This document shows, in pieces, positions 34,216-34,225 of a stretch of DNA of 34,225 bases. The translations under genes and the position numbers were made by a program. The notes beneath the pieces are model-generated. The model was given only the letters and a program-made list of their open reading frames with translations, did not search any database and was not told the origin of the DNA. The stretch is from an uncultured Treponema sp. GTDB taxonomy: Bacteria > Spirochaetota > Spirochaetia > Treponematales > Treponemataceae. The DNA is taken from positions 1 through 34,225 of the forward strand of contig CAMWPF010000002.1 of the NCBI GenBank assembly GCA_947176045.1, given 5' to 3'. Numbering within the stretch: the first letter of the stretch is position 1; each line of letters begins with the position of its first letter.

Positions 34216-34225
34216 TCGCCGGTAT

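Noticed and set aside
1..34225. tRNA or rRNA genes, CRISPR arrays, insertion sequences and phage genes
   Set aside because: No T-loop signatures, regularly spaced repeats, transposase motifs or phage structural proteins were found anywhere in the window.

Overview
The window looks like chromosomal DNA of a high-GC spirochaete, most likely a gut- or rumen-type Treponema. The main evidence is a class I (archaeal-type) lysyl-tRNA synthetase, a groES that has no groEL beside it, relaxed lipoboxes on surface lipoproteins, and a short alternative sigma factor. Genus assignment is inference from gene families; no rRNA or tRNA gene is present to confirm it.

Layout. 1-4.8 kb: the start of a BadF/HgdC-type activase (minus, runs off the left edge), the lipid II flippase murJ, a CotH-kinase lipoprotein and a small XRE regulator. 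4.8-18.5 kb: a genome-maintenance block with coaE-polA (overlapping), groES, a short group-2-like sigma-70 factor, recG, yggT, dnaE and uvrC. All except the sigma gene lie on the minus strand. 18.5-23.9 kb: a plus-strand run of an exported LamG/FN3 protein, a long TPR protein with an acidic tail, and an M24 peptidase. 24-29.2 kb: minus-strand mcp, lysS, a SPOR-domain protein and a LapA-like membrane protein. 29.4-30.8 kb: a solitary trpB-like gene. 30.9-34.1 kb: a lower-GC surface-protein locus (lipoprotein with FN3-like modules, small outer-membrane barrel, and a frameshifted, truncated lipoprotein).

The most interesting signal is regulatory. The short sigma-70 factor is preceded by a textbook -24/-12 sigma-54 promoter (TTGGCAC-N5-TTGCA, 9105-9121), a good ribosome-binding site, and a start codon about 27 bases below the expected transcription start. 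This resembles the RpoN-to-RpoS cascade of Borrelia burgdorferi, here in a Treponema-like genome. A second pattern is that several genes (activase, XRE regulator, dnaE, lysS, perhaps polA) have a sigma-70 -10 box ending 6-9 bases before the start codon and no Shine-Dalgarno sequence, as expected for leaderless mRNAs.

No CRISPR array, insertion sequence, prophage, rRNA or tRNA was seen. Long open frames opposite dnaE, recG, lysS and polA are typical GC-rich antisense shadows and are not annotated. All start choices, promoters and repeats were read by eye.
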